Assembly: GCF_002209535.1 (NCBI RefSeq)
Contig: NZ_NJIG01000003.1
Span: 310,001 to 374,000 of the forward strand
Origin: Achromobacter marplatensis
GTDB taxonomy: Bacteria; Pseudomonadota; Gammaproteobacteria; Burkholderiales; Burkholderiaceae_B
Length of the DNA: 64,000 nucleotides
Direction: 5' to 3'
The notes under the pieces were generated by a model, which ran no database searches, was not told the origin of the DNA, and saw only the letters and a program-made list of their open reading frames with translations. Every line of letters begins with the position of its first letter. Position 1 is the first letter of the stretch. A program made the position numbers and the translations under genes. Below, in pieces: positions 26,372 through 34,744 of the stretch.

Positions 26372-27370
26372 ATGCACGCTTTCTATGCTTCGATTCCCGT
26401 CCGCCCCGAAGGTTGCGCGCAATGCGCCCCGCTGGAAGATTTTGTGGTTTTCAGCGCGTCCGGCGCCGATGCCCTGACCTTCCTGCACGGCCAGCTGACG
26501 CAAGACGTCACCGGCCTGCCCGCCGACGCCGCCCGCCTGGCGGGCTACTGCACCGCCAAGGGCCGCCTGCTGGCCACGCTTGTCATGTGGCGTGCGGCCC
26601 CCGGCGCGGATGATGCCCCGCAACTCTATGGCCTGGTCCGCCAGGACCTGTCGCAAGCGTTGATCAAGCGCCTGTCGATGTTCGTGCTGCGCGCCAAGGT
26701 CAAGCTGGCCCCCGCGCCGCTGAACGTCGCGGGCGTGCAGGCAACGGCCGAAGACGCCGCCGCGCTGGAAGCCGTGACCGGCGCCTTGCCGCGCGCCGCA
26801 TGGCAGCGCGCCGACCTGCCATCGGGCACCTGGATCGCCGCGCCCTCGGCCGACGGCCGCCTGCGCTGGTGGTGGATCGCGTCCGACGAACAATTGAATG
26901 AGGCCGCCCCGCTAGCTGCCGTGCTGGGTTTGGCCCCCGCCTCGCAATGGCAGGTGGCGGACCTGGCCGCCGGCATCCCCTGGATCGCCACGGCCACGCA
27001 AGACGTGTTCATCCCGCAGACCGTCAACCTGGAACTGATCCAGGGCGTCAGCTTCACCAAGGGCTGTTATCCGGGCCAGGAAGTCGTGGCGCGCAGCCAC
27101 TACCGCGGCACCGTCAAGCGCCGCATGGCTTACGGCACCATTGCTGACGCCAGCCTGCTAGGCGCGGCGTTGGCGGGCGTGGACGTGTTCGACGCCACCC
27201 AGCCCGGCGAGCCGATCGGCCGCGTCGTGGATGCCGCCAGCGAAGCCGGCGTCGCCTCCGTACTGTTCGAAACGACGCTTGCCGCCCTGCCCGAAGGCGA
27301 CCTGCGGCTGGGCGCGGCGGACGGCCCCCGCATCGCCGCGGCGCCGTTACCCTACTCGATCACGCCCTGA
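26372..27370 (+). CDS. ygfZ: YgfZ/GcvT-family folate-binding protein
   Basis: A 332-residue protein that uses tetrahydrofolate to help assemble or repair Fe-S clusters, for example in MiaB. The diagnostic K-G-C-[FY]-x-G-Q-E motif appears as FTKGCYPGQEVVARSHYRG near residue 230, including the key cysteine. The N-terminal GcvT-like half has FLHGQLTQDV and GYCTAKGRLLATL. It is a single gene divergent from mltG, with a 153-base gap, and converges on the VIT gene. Confidence 0.94.
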   Translation: MHAFYASIPVRPEGCAQCAPLEDFVVFSASGADALTFLHGQLTQDVTGLPADAARLAGYCTAKGRLLATLVMWRAAPGADDAPQLYGLVRQDLSQALIKRLSMFVLRAKVKLAPAPLNVAGVQATAEDAAALEAVTGALPRAAWQRADLPSGTWIAAPSADGRLRWWWIASDEQLNEAAPLAAVLGLAPASQWQVADLAAGIPWIATATQDVFIPQTVNLELIQGVSFTKGCYPGQEVVARSHYRGTVKRRMAYGTIADASLLGAALAGVDVFDATQPGEPIGRVVDAASEAGVASVLFETTLAALPEGDLRLGAADGPRIAAAPLPYSITP

Positions 27371-27395
27371 GGCCTTCCGTTGCCCGGCGCTGGCC

Positions 27396-28085
27396 TTACA
27401 CGGCCACGCCAAACAGCGCCCCGACGGCGGCCGTTGCCGCCATCGCCAAGGCCCCCAGCACCGTCACGCGCAGCGCCGCCGGCCCCTTGGGCGCGCCCCC
27501 GGCGCCTGCCGCCAGTGCGCCAAGCGCCGCCAGGCACACCACCGACGCGCCGATCACCCAGACAATCAATTGCGGCAACGGCGCCGTCACGGCTACCGCC
27601 AACGGCAACGCCGCCCCCCCCGCGAACGACGCCGCGGAAGCGACCGCCGCCTGTACCGGACGCGCCCGGTTATGCAAAGAGATACCCAATTCGTCACGCG
27701 CATGCGCGTCCAGCGCGTCGTGGCTGGTCAATTGGCGAGCGACTTGCATCGCCAGCTCGCGCGACAGGCCGCGCGCCACATAGATGTCGATCAGTTCGGC
27801 CAGTTCTTCCTCCGAATTACGCTTCAACGACCGCTGCTCCATGCGCAGGTCGGCCGCCTCGGTGTCGGCCTGTGAACGGACGGAGACGTATTCACCCGCT
27901 GCCATGGACAGCGCACCCGCAACAAGCCCCGCCAATCCGGACGTCAAGATGGCGCCGTGCGTGGCCTGCGCCGCCGCGACGCCCGTGATCAGGCTGGCCG
28001 TCGAGACGATGCCGTCGTTGGCGCCCAGCACTGCGGCGCGCAGCCAGTTGCTGCGGAAGATCCGATGATGTTCTTTTGAAGGCAT
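27396..28085 (-). CDS. VIT1/CCC1 family iron/manganese transporter
   Basis: A 229-residue membrane protein with about five helices. The first helix region NWLRAAVLGANDGIVSTASL is the VIT family signature, followed by GLVAGALSMAAGEYVSVRSQ, a cytoplasmic Glu-rich helical linker (RMEQRSLKRNSEEELAELID) that binds metal, and three C-terminal helices. VIT proteins exchange Fe2+ or Mn2+ for protons. The ATG at 28085 begins the conserved part; upstream in-frame sequence has none. It follows the PaaI-type gene by 75 bases. Confidence 0.9.
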   Translation of the reverse strand: MPSKEHHRIFRSNWLRAAVLGANDGIVSTASLITGVAAAQATHGAILTSGLAGLVAGALSMAAGEYVSVRSQADTEAADLRMEQRSLKRNSEEELAELIDIYVARGLSRELAMQVARQLTSHDALDAHARDELGISLHNRARPVQAAVASAASFAGGAALPLAVAVTAPLPQLIVWVIGASVVCLAALGALAAGAGGAPKGPAALRVTVLGALAMAATAAVGALFGVAV

Positions 28086-28160
28086 TGCGCGGCACCCATG
28101 CGGTGCGTGACAAGCGCGGCGCGCGCCCGGCCGGAGGGCTGGACGCACGCCGCGCCGGAT

Positions 28161-28598
28161 TCACCGCGGCGTCACGCGTACCGCGGTAAGCAAGCCTATC
28201 ACGCACATCGTCGCCTGCTCGCCTTCGTACGCATGCACTTCCACCTGGCAGATCGACAGACGCTTGCCCGGCTTCACCACCCGCCCGCTGGCGACAAAGC
28301 GGTCGCCCTTGGCGGGCGCCAGGAAGTTCATCTTGAACTCCGAGGTCAGGACGTCCTCGCCGGGCCCGAACAGCGTGAAGGCCGCATAGCCGCCCGCGCT
28401 GTCCGCGATCGTCGTGGAGATCCCGGCATGCAGAAAGCCGTTCTGCTGGCACAAGTCGGCGCGGTAGGGCAGCAGGATGTCCACTCTGCCCGGCTCCACC
28501 ACGTCCAGCCCGGCGCCCAGCAGCCGCATGATGCTCTGCTGCTCGAAACTCGCCCTGACCCGTGCGGCCGGGTCGGACGGAGACTGATGGCCGGTCAT
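28161..28598 (-). CDS. PaaI family thioesterase
   Basis: A 145-residue hot-dog thioesterase. The PaaI pattern is clear: LCQQNGFLHAGISTTIADSA with the catalytic-type Asn/His/Gly and Asp, then VLTSEFKMNFLAPAKGDRFV and a basic GRVVKPGKRLSICQVEV strand. Members hydrolyse aryl- or acyl-CoA, often as a salvage step. The ATG begins one base before the mmsB stop ends, so it is in the valine-type catabolic run, where it may clear stalled CoA intermediates. The substrate is not readable. Confidence 0.9.
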   Translation of the reverse strand: MTGHQSPSDPAARVRASFEQQSIMRLLGAGLDVVEPGRVDILLPYRADLCQQNGFLHAGISTTIADSAGGYAAFTLFGPGEDVLTSEFKMNFLAPAKGDRFVASGRVVKPGKRLSICQVEVHAYEGEQATMCVIGLLTAVRVTPR

Positions 28599-28599
28599 G

Positions 28600-29490
28600 T
28601 CAGTCCTGCTCGCGCTTGACCAGATTCACGATGCTGGAGAAGTCCAGCTTGCCCGAGCCGCCCGAACTGTGCAGCGAATACAGGTTGCGCGCCAGTTCAC
28701 CCAACGGGATGGACGCGCGCGCCGACAGCGCCGCCTCGGCCGCCAGGCCCAGGTCCTTCAGCATCAAGTCCACACCGAAGCCGCCCGCGTAGCCCTTGGA
28801 GGCCGGCGCATGGTCCATGACGCCCGGCCAAGGGTTGTAGAGCTCGGTGGCCCAGTTGCGGCCTGAACTCTTGGCGATGATGTCGGACAGCACCTTCGGA
28901 TCCAGCCCGTTGGCCACACCCAGCGCCAGCGCTTCCGACGTGCCCGCCATCAGGATGCCCAACAGCATGTTGTTGCAGATCTTGGCCACCTGACCGGCGC
29001 CTGCCGGGCCCGCGTGGAAGATGTTCTTGCCCATCTTCTCCAGCACGGGGCGCGCACGCTCCAGGGCGGCCTCCTGCCCCCCCACGATGAAGGTCAGCGT
29101 GCCCGCGGCCGCGCCGCCCGTGCCGCCCGACACCGGGGCGTCGATCATGGCGATGCCACGCACCTCGGCCGCCTGCGCCACCTTGCGCGCCGAATCCGGC
29201 GCGATGGTGCTGCACTCGATGACCAGCGCACTGGAAGAAATCTTGCCCAGCAGGTCTTCGCCCAGGTACAGGCCTTCGACGTGCTTGCTGGCCGGCAGCA
29301 TCGAAATCACCACCTCGGCGCCCTTGACGGCTTCGGACGCGGACGCGGCGGCGCGCGCGCCGGCGTCGGTCAGCAGCTTGACGGCGGCCGGCACCAGGTC
29401 GAACACCGTCAGGCTGTGGCCAGCCTTGACCAGATTCAATGCCATGGGCGCGCCCATGTTGCCCAAACCGATAAACGCGATACTGCTCAT
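28600..29490 (-). CDS. mmsB: 3-hydroxyisobutyrate dehydrogenase
   Basis: A 296-residue beta-hydroxyacid dehydrogenase, oxidising 3-hydroxyisobutyrate to methylmalonate semialdehyde with NAD in valine breakdown. The N-terminal Rossmann signature is FIGLGNMGAPMALNLVKAGH, the substrate motif is DAPVSGGTGGAAAGTL near residue 120, and the catalytic lysine lies in AGQVAKICNNML near 170. AGGAG precedes the ATG. It follows the 3-hydroxyisobutyryl-CoA hydrolase-like gene, which makes its substrate. Tartronate semialdehyde reductase is the nearest alternative, but the context favours valine catabolism. Confidence 0.92.
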   Translation of the reverse strand: MSSIAFIGLGNMGAPMALNLVKAGHSLTVFDLVPAAVKLLTDAGARAAASASEAVKGAEVVISMLPASKHVEGLYLGEDLLGKISSSALVIECSTIAPDSARKVAQAAEVRGIAMIDAPVSGGTGGAAAGTLTFIVGGQEAALERARPVLEKMGKNIFHAGPAGAGQVAKICNNMLLGILMAGTSEALALGVANGLDPKVLSDIIAKSSGRNWATELYNPWPGVMDHAPASKGYAGGFGVDLMLKDLGLAAEAALSARASIPLGELARNLYSLHSSGGSGKLDFSSIVNLVKREQD

Positions 29491-29592
29491 GATGTCTTGT
29501 CTCCTGTTGCTATTGCTGTAGGTATGGATTCATCGTGACCTGCATGACGGAAATCTTGGGGTGGCCGGCCCCAACGCGAACCGGCCGGCGCG

Positions 29593-30768
29593 TCAACGCC
29601 CTTCCTGACCCAGGTCGGCCAGGGGATGCGGCTCGCCGGCGGGCCACGGTTCTTCGAAGAACTTCTGCACCCAGGCATCCGTCGCCACGTCCAGGACGGC
29701 AGGATTCCAGTGCGGCTTCTTGTCCTTGTCGACCAGCAAGGCGCGGATGCCTTCGGCAAAATCGCCGTGCGCCGTGCAGGCCAGCGCCGCGATGTACTCG
29801 GCGCGGAAGACGTCGTCCAGCGACCGCAGGCGCGTGCGTTGCTGCAACGCGAAAGCCAGGCGCACCGAACCCGGCGAACCCGCCAGCATCGTCGTCGCCG
29901 CACGGGCCAGCCACGGATCCGCGTGGTCCTTCAACAGGGCCAGTTCTTCATAGATCTCGTCCAGCCGGTTGCCATTGCACAGGTTGTTGATCAGGAACGA
30001 GTGCTGGCGCAGATGCCCCGGGTCCAGCGGCGTCTGCGGTTCCAGCGCGGTCAGCGCGCGGCGCAGCAGGCCGTCATTCATGGACCGCGGTGCCAGGGAC
30101 GATTCCGGCGCCCCCGCGGCCTGCCCTGCCCAGGGCTGCTCTTCCAGCGACGCCAGCAGTTTCGGCCAATCCGCATGGTTCAAGCGGAAATCCGCCAGAC
30201 CGGCGAAAAAGGCGTCGGCGGTGTTCATATGCGCGCCCGTCAGGGCCAGGAACAAGCCGATGCGGCCCGGCATGCGGTTCAGCAGCCAGCTACCGCCCAC
30301 GTCCGGGAACAGGCCGATGGACACTTCCGGCATCGCCAGGCGCGAGGTCTCGCTGACCACCCGGTGGCTGGCGCCCATCATCAGGCCGATGCCGCCGCCC
30401 ATGACGATCCCATGCCCCCAGCACAACACCGGCTTCGGATACGTGTGGATGCGGTAGTCCAGCCGGTATTCGTGCTCGAAGAAGCGGCGCGCATAGGCGT
30501 TGCTCCAACCGCTCTTGCCCTTGTTTTCGCCCATGCTGCGGTACAGGCCGTGCAGGTCGCCGCCGGCGCAGAACGCTTTCTCGCCCGCGCCTTGCAACAC
30601 CACCAGGGCCACGCCCGGATCGCGGGCCCATTCGTCCAGGCGCGCCGCCAGCAAGTCCACCATTTCCAGCGACAGGCCGTTCAGGGTCTGCGGCGCATTC
30701 AGCGTCGCAATCCCGAACCGCATGCCGTTCGCCGCACTTCTTTCTTCGAACAACACCGGTGCATTCAT
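29593..30768 (-). CDS. 3-hydroxyisobutyryl-CoA hydrolase-like enoyl-CoA hydratase family protein
   Basis: A 391-residue crotonase-superfamily enzyme of the HIBCH type. The CoA-binding and oxyanion motifs are KAFCAGGDLHGLYRSMG and PVLCWGHGIVMGGGIGLMMG, followed by AMPEVSIGLFPDVGGSWLLN, whose Glu/Asp positions are typical of hydrolases rather than hydratases. It also has the extended C-terminal half of this subfamily. The ATG at 30768 overlaps the acyl-CoA dehydrogenase stop (ATGA). It is followed by mmsB, so release of 3-hydroxyisobutyrate in valine breakdown is the likely role. Confidence 0.9.
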   Translation of the reverse strand: MNAPVLFEERSAANGMRFGIATLNAPQTLNGLSLEMVDLLAARLDEWARDPGVALVVLQGAGEKAFCAGGDLHGLYRSMGENKGKSGWSNAYARRFFEHEYRLDYRIHTYPKPVLCWGHGIVMGGGIGLMMGASHRVVSETSRLAMPEVSIGLFPDVGGSWLLNRMPGRIGLFLALTGAHMNTADAFFAGLADFRLNHADWPKLLASLEEQPWAGQAAGAPESSLAPRSMNDGLLRRALTALEPQTPLDPGHLRQHSFLINNLCNGNRLDEIYEELALLKDHADPWLARAATTMLAGSPGSVRLAFALQQRTRLRSLDDVFRAEYIAALACTAHGDFAEGIRALLVDKDKKPHWNPAVLDVATDAWVQKFFEEPWPAGEPHPLADLGQEGR

Positions 30769-31919
30769 CTTATGTCGGCTCCTTTTTCCAACAATTGGCG
30801 GGCAATGATCACGCGCATGATCTCGTTGGTGCCCTCCAGAATCTGATGAACGCGAGTATCGCGCACCAGACGCTCCAAGGGATAGTCCCGCAAGTATCCG
30901 TAGCCGCCATGAATCTGTTGCGCGTCCAGGCAGATCTGGAAGCCCATGTCCGTCGCGAAGCGCTTGGCCATGGCGCAGTAGGTCGCTGCGTCCGGGGCGC
31001 CCGCATCCAGCTTGCAGGCAGCCAGGCGCACCATCTGGCGCGCCGCGACCAGGTGCGTGGCCATGTCGGCCAGCTTGAACTGCAGCGCCTGGAACTCGGC
31101 CAGGCGGCGATTGAACTGCCGGCGCTCGTCCATATAGCGGCGGGCGGCGTCCAGCGCGCCCTGCGCCGCACCCACCGAGCACGTGCCAATGTTGATGCGG
31201 CCGCCATCCAGGCCCTTCATGGCGATCTTGAAGCCCTCGCCCTCCTGGCCCAGCAGATTGCCGGCCGGCACGCGGACGTTTTCGAACGTGATGGGGCGCG
31301 TGGACTGGCTGTTCCAGCCCATCTTCTCTTCCTTGCGGCCGTAGCTGATGCCCGGCGTATCGGCGGGCACCGCGAACGCGCTGATGCCGCCTGCCCCCTC
31401 GCCACCGGTGCGCGCCATCACGACCAACAGGTCGGTATCGCCGCCGCCCGAGATGAAGGCCTTGGCGCCGTTCAACACATAGTGGTCGCCGTCGCGCTGG
31501 GCGCGGGTGGACAGGGAAGCCGCGTCGGAACCGGCGCCCGGCTCGGTCAGGCAGTACGACGCCAGCTTCTGGCCGCTGGCCAGCAACGGGCCCCAGGCCT
31601 CGCGTAACGCGGGCTGTCCCCATTTGCCGACCATCCAGGTGGCCATGTTATGGATCGTCAGGAAAGCGGTCGTCGAGGGGTCCACCGCCGCCATTTCCTC
31701 GAACACCAGCGTGGCGTCCAGGCGCGGCAGGCCCAGGCCGCCGATCTCTTCACTGGCATAGATGGCGCAGAAGCCCATCTCGCCCGCCCGGGCGAAGGCC
31801 TCGCGCGGGAAGATGCCTTCGGCGTCCCAGCGCGCGGCGTGGGGCGCCAGTTCGCCCTCGGCGTAGTCACGGGCGGCCTGCGCGAACGCGCGCTGCTCGT
31901 CGGTCAGTTCCAAGTCCAC
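30765..31919 (-). CDS. Acyl-CoA dehydrogenase, probably isobutyryl-CoA dehydrogenase
   Basis: A 384-residue FAD flavoprotein. FAD and substrate motifs are ASYCLTEPGAGSDAASLSTR and HYVLNGAKAFISGGGDTDLL. The C-terminal QIHGGYGYLRDYPLERLVRD and VHQILEGTNEIMRVIIARQL contain the catalytic-base Glu position. The start is a GTG with AGGAG 7 bases upstream. It begins a run with the hydrolase-like and mmsB genes, so isobutyryl-CoA is the expected substrate; short branched-chain acyl-CoA use in general is possible. A candidate operator lies about 80 bases upstream. Confidence 0.92.
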   Translation of the reverse strand: MDLELTDEQRAFAQAARDYAEGELAPHAARWDAEGIFPREAFARAGEMGFCAIYASEEIGGLGLPRLDATLVFEEMAAVDPSTTAFLTIHNMATWMVGKWGQPALREAWGPLLASGQKLASYCLTEPGAGSDAASLSTRAQRDGDHYVLNGAKAFISGGGDTDLLVVMARTGGEGAGGISAFAVPADTPGISYGRKEEKMGWNSQSTRPITFENVRVPAGNLLGQEGEGFKIAMKGLDGGRINIGTCSVGAAQGALDAARRYMDERRQFNRRLAEFQALQFKLADMATHLVAARQMVRLAACKLDAGAPDAATYCAMAKRFATDMGFQICLDAQQIHGGYGYLRDYPLERLVRDTRVHQILEGTNEIMRVIIARQLLEKGADIR

Positions 31920-31999
31920 AGCCTGTCTCCTGTTGTAATCGGTATTGTCTGTTGGCGTCGCTGCCGTCTCGTGAACGTCAGCATGTCGATTTTGACATG

Positions 32000-32017
32000 A
32001 CGTTAACGTAAACGTAA
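32000..32017. promoter_or_regulatory. Candidate operator with three ACGT cores upstream of the acyl-CoA dehydrogenase gene
   Basis: ACGTTAACGTAAACGTAA contains three ACGT cores spaced exactly six bases apart and a perfect 10 bp palindrome ACGTTAACGT. It lies 81 bases before the GTG start. ACGT-rich palindromes of this kind are reported for MerR-type LiuR regulators of branched-chain amino-acid catabolism; assignment to LiuR is from memory and is inference. Confidence 0.45.
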
Positions 32018-32118
32018 GTGTGAAACCGTCTTTATGTTACGCCGGATGCCGCGGCGCGATTTGTCCTATTGATGACAATGTCGGCAGGGCCCCGGGAGCC
32101 TGCGCCGCGGCAAATGGC

Positions 32119-32466
32119 CTACAGCAGCCCGGCCGGACGCACGCGGCCGTTCCTGGCCGTCTTGGACCGGCGGTGTTCCGCGCGGCGGCGACGCGATTCC
32201 TTGGGGTCGAAGCTCAGCCCCCGGTAGATCTCCACGCGGTCGCCATCGGCCAATCGCGCCTGCGGCTCGGTGGCCCGACCGAATATGCCCACGCCGCGCG
32301 CCCACGGCTGCACCACGGGGAAAGCCTCGGCAAATCCGCTGGCGGCCAACGCATCGGCCACCGTCGCGCCCTCAGGCAACTGGACCTCGCGCAGCCACAC
32401 ATGGCCCGGCAAGGCATAGCAGACGCTGATGTTCAAGCGCGCCGCGCTACAGGGTTCATTCCCCAT
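32119..32466 (-). CDS. rnfH: RnfH family (UPF0125) protein, RatB-like
   Basis: A 115-residue protein with the small beta-grasp fold: LNISVCYALPGHVWLREVQL, then VADALAASGFAEAFP and GVGIFGRATEPQARLADGDR with VEIYRGLSFDPKESRRRRAE at the end. This is the RnfH/RatB family, of unclear function, almost always next to ratA. The ATG at 32466 overlaps the end of ratA by 11 bases, so translation is coupled. The basic C-terminal tail of about 25 residues is longer than the core fold. Confidence 0.9.
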   Translation of the reverse strand: MGNEPCSAARLNISVCYALPGHVWLREVQLPEGATVADALAASGFAEAFPVVQPWARGVGIFGRATEPQARLADGDRVEIYRGLSFDPKESRRRRAEHRRSKTARNGRVRPAGLL

Positions 32467-32890
32467 ACTTGGCCTGCGCCCGCTTGGTGAAGGAATCAAT
32501 GAAGCTGGTGGCGATGCGGTTGAACACGGGGCCCACCACCATTTCCAGCGCACGGTTGGAAAACGCGTACTCCATGGTGAACAGCACCTTGCAGGCGTCT
32601 TCCGCCAGCGGCTGGAATTCCCAATGCCCGACCAGGCTGGAGAATGGGCCGTCGACCAGTTCCAGATCGATCCGGTCGGGATAGACGTGGGTATTGCGCG
32701 TGGTGAAGCGCTGCTTCATCCCCGCGAAACTGATCAGGATAGAGGCCTGCATGCCGTGTTCGTCGCGGGTCTGCACCTCGGCGCCGCCGCACCACGGCAT
32801 GAACTCGGGGTACTTTTCCACGTCGGCGACCAGATCGAACATCTGGGCGGCGCTGTAAGGCACCAGGACGGATCGTTGTACTTTGTGCAT
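32456..32890 (-). CDS. ratA: RatA/Coq10 START-domain protein
   Basis: A 144-residue SRPBCC/START protein: HKVQRSVLVPYSAAQMFDLV, VEKYPEFMPWCGGAEV and VGHWEFQPLAEDACKVLFTM, ending VFNRIATSFIDSFTKRAQAK. In E. coli RatA was reported to block 70S ribosome formation, while the same family in mitochondria (Coq10) binds ubiquinone for respiration; the sequence fits both. It is divergent from smpB and followed by rnfH, the order found in E. coli. No classical antitoxin is evident. Confidence 0.92.
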   Translation of the reverse strand: MHKVQRSVLVPYSAAQMFDLVADVEKYPEFMPWCGGAEVQTRDEHGMQASILISFAGMKQRFTTRNTHVYPDRIDLELVDGPFSSLVGHWEFQPLAEDACKVLFTMEYAFSNRALEMVVGPVFNRIATSFIDSFTKRAQAKYGE

Positions 32891-33055
32891 CGACTATCGC
32901 AAATGGCTAGAATGGCAAGATTTTACCGGCACCGCATGACCTGGGCCTAATAACGGGAAAAGCAAGCGCGCGGCACGCCGGACGGCATGTCCACCCTGCC
33001 CCGCCCGTCAGCCTCCCCGAAAAGACCCACAAAGCCCCCAGGCAAAAAAGGCGTT

Positions 33056-33529
33056 ATGAGCATTATCGACAATCGCAAGGCCACGCACGACTATTTCATC
33101 GAAGACCGCTACGAAGCCGGCCTTGTCCTGCAAGGCTGGGAAGTCAAGGCGATCCGCGATGGCCGCGTGCAGCTCAAGGAAAGCTACGTCATCGTACGCG
33201 ATGGTGAGCTGTACCTGCTGGGCATGCACGTCAGCCCGTTGCCCACGGCGTCCACCCATATCCACCCCGATGCCATGCGCACGCGCAAGCTGCTGCTCAA
33301 GGCCGAGGAAATCAGCAAACTCATCGGCAAGGTCGAGCAGCGCGGCTATACGCTGGTGCCGCTGAACCTGCACTACAAGAATGGGCGCATCAAGCTGGAC
33401 TTCGCGCTGGGCCGCGGCAAAAAGCTGTTCGACAAGCGCGACACCGCGCGCGAAAAGGACTGGCAGCGCGAGAAAGAACGCATCATGAAGCACGACACGC
33501 GCGCCCCGCGTAAAGACAAGGACGACTGA
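33056..33529 (+). CDS. smpB: SsrA (tmRNA)-binding protein
   Basis: A 157-residue trans-translation factor that brings tmRNA to stalled ribosomes. It begins [20 protein letters not shown] and has [39 protein letters not shown] and the [20 protein letters not shown] tail that mimics codon-anticodon pairing in the A site. The ATG at 33056 follows AAGG closely; in-frame sequence before it is Pro/Lys-rich and not part of the family. The tmRNA gene itself is not in the window. Confidence 0.96.
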   Translation: MSIIDNRKATHDYFIEDRYEAGLVLQGWEVKAIRDGRVQLKESYVIVRDGELYLLGMHVSPLPTASTHIHPDAMRTRKLLLKAEEISKLIGKVEQRGYTLVPLNLHYKNGRIKLDFALGRGKKLFDKRDTAREKDWQREKERIMKHDTRAPRKDKDD

Positions 33530-33531
33530 CT

Positions 33532-34719
33532 TCAGGCGGCGGCCGGCAGGGCAGGATGCTCGGGCTGCCCGCCCGGCCCCACGATGCGGTTGCGTCCGCT
33601 CGACTTGGCCGCATAGAGCTTGCGGTCCGCCCGTTCGAAGAACACCTGCAGGTTCTCGCCGGGCATCCATTCGGCCACCCCCGCGCTGAACGTGTATGAA
33701 ATGGTGCTGCCCCCGTGCGAGCAAGGCGTGCGCCGTACGGAATCCAGCAGCCGGGCCGCCACTTCCATGACCGCATCGCTGCGCATGTCGGGAAACAGCA
33801 CACCGAACTCTTCCCCGCCCACGCGGCCGACGTGGTCGCCCGTGCGCAGCGTCGCCCCTGCCAGCAGACCGAAATGACGCAGGACCGCATCGCCCGCCGC
33901 GTGGCCATGCGTGTCGTTGATCCCCTTGAAATGGTCGATGTCCAGCAGCAGCAAGGTCAACGGCCGGCGCGTGCGCAGGGCCTGCGCGCAATAGCGCTCC
34001 GCCTGCATCCACCAGGCCTTGCGCGACATCAGCCCCGTCAGGAAGTCAGTATTGGCCTCCTGTTCCCGGTCCGCCAGCATGCGGTCGTGGATGATCATGA
34101 TGGTGCCCAGCGTCAGGCAAGGCATCACCAGCACGCCCAGCGTCAGATACGCGACGTTCCAGACACTGGGTTCCATCAAGGGTTGCGGGGGCACCAGATT
34201 CAGGATGTGGGCGCCTGCGCGCACGGCGCAGACTGCGGCGGACACCATAGCCACCGCCCACACGAAGCGGTAGCTGTAGCGCGAGCGGTGCGCCGGCATG
34301 TTGCGCTGGACGGTAACGGCCACAGCCAGCAGGAATCCCATCTGCAGCAGCGACATCGCAATGATGCGCGGCCCGACCCGCCAATCCACATACGTGTAGA
34401 CCAGCAGCACCATGAGCGTTGCAAGGCATCCAAGCATCATCAGATGCCGCGGCACGCCCAGCCCCATCAAGCGCCGCACGCCCGAGTAGTAGGAATACAG
34501 CGCCAGCGCGATGGCCGAGTTGGGCACCACGATCGACAGCCACCAAGGCGCCGACGTGTTCTGCAGGCCGAACGTAAAAAACGCCAACAGCGTAAGCAAG
34601 TTGGCGCGTATGGCTTCTTTGATCCCCGCCATGCCGCTGCGGGCCAGAGACCCCAGCACACACAAGGAAAGCACTCCCGCCAGCGCTGCTATCAAAAGCA
34701 AATTAACGGGAGCGATCAT
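33532..34719 (-). CDS. Membrane-bound diguanylate cyclase (GGDEF)
   Basis: A 395-residue protein that makes cyclic di-GMP. The first 200 residues contain six to seven hydrophobic helices with no known sensor motif. The GGDEF domain at about 215-375 has DIDHFKGINDTHGHAAGDAV and an intact GGEEF active site. RTGD sits exactly five residues before GGEEF, so the inhibitory I-site is present and the enzyme should be product-inhibited. It begins 25 bases after the SPFH gene on the same strand and converges on smpB with two bases between the stops. The signal it senses is unknown. Confidence 0.92.
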   Translation of the reverse strand: MIAPVNLLLIAALAGVLSLCVLGSLARSGMAGIKEAIRANLLTLLAFFTFGLQNTSAPWWLSIVVPNSAIALALYSYYSGVRRLMGLGVPRHLMMLGCLATLMVLLVYTYVDWRVGPRIIAMSLLQMGFLLAVAVTVQRNMPAHRSRYSYRFVWAVAMVSAAVCAVRAGAHILNLVPPQPLMEPSVWNVAYLTLGVLVMPCLTLGTIMIIHDRMLADREQEANTDFLTGLMSRKAWWMQAERYCAQALRTRRPLTLLLLDIDHFKGINDTHGHAAGDAVLRHFGLLAGATLRTGDHVGRVGGEEFGVLFPDMRSDAVMEVAARLLDSVRRTPCSHGGSTISYTFSAGVAEWMPGENLQVFFERADRKLYAAKSSGRNRIVGPGGQPEHPALPAAA

Positions 34720-34744
34720 GGCTGGAGCGCCGCAGGGCGCTGTA

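Noticed and set aside
29593..31623. An apparent 676-residue fusion of the hydrolase-like protein with an N-terminal extension
   Set aside because: The first 285 codons are an out-of-frame reading of the acyl-CoA dehydrogenase gene; the true start at 30768 overlaps that gene's stop by ATGA.
32456..32890. RatA as half of a toxin-antitoxin system
   Set aside because: RnfH/RatB has not been shown to be an antitoxin, and the conserved ratA-rnfH-smpB layout looks like housekeeping; kept as a START-domain protein.
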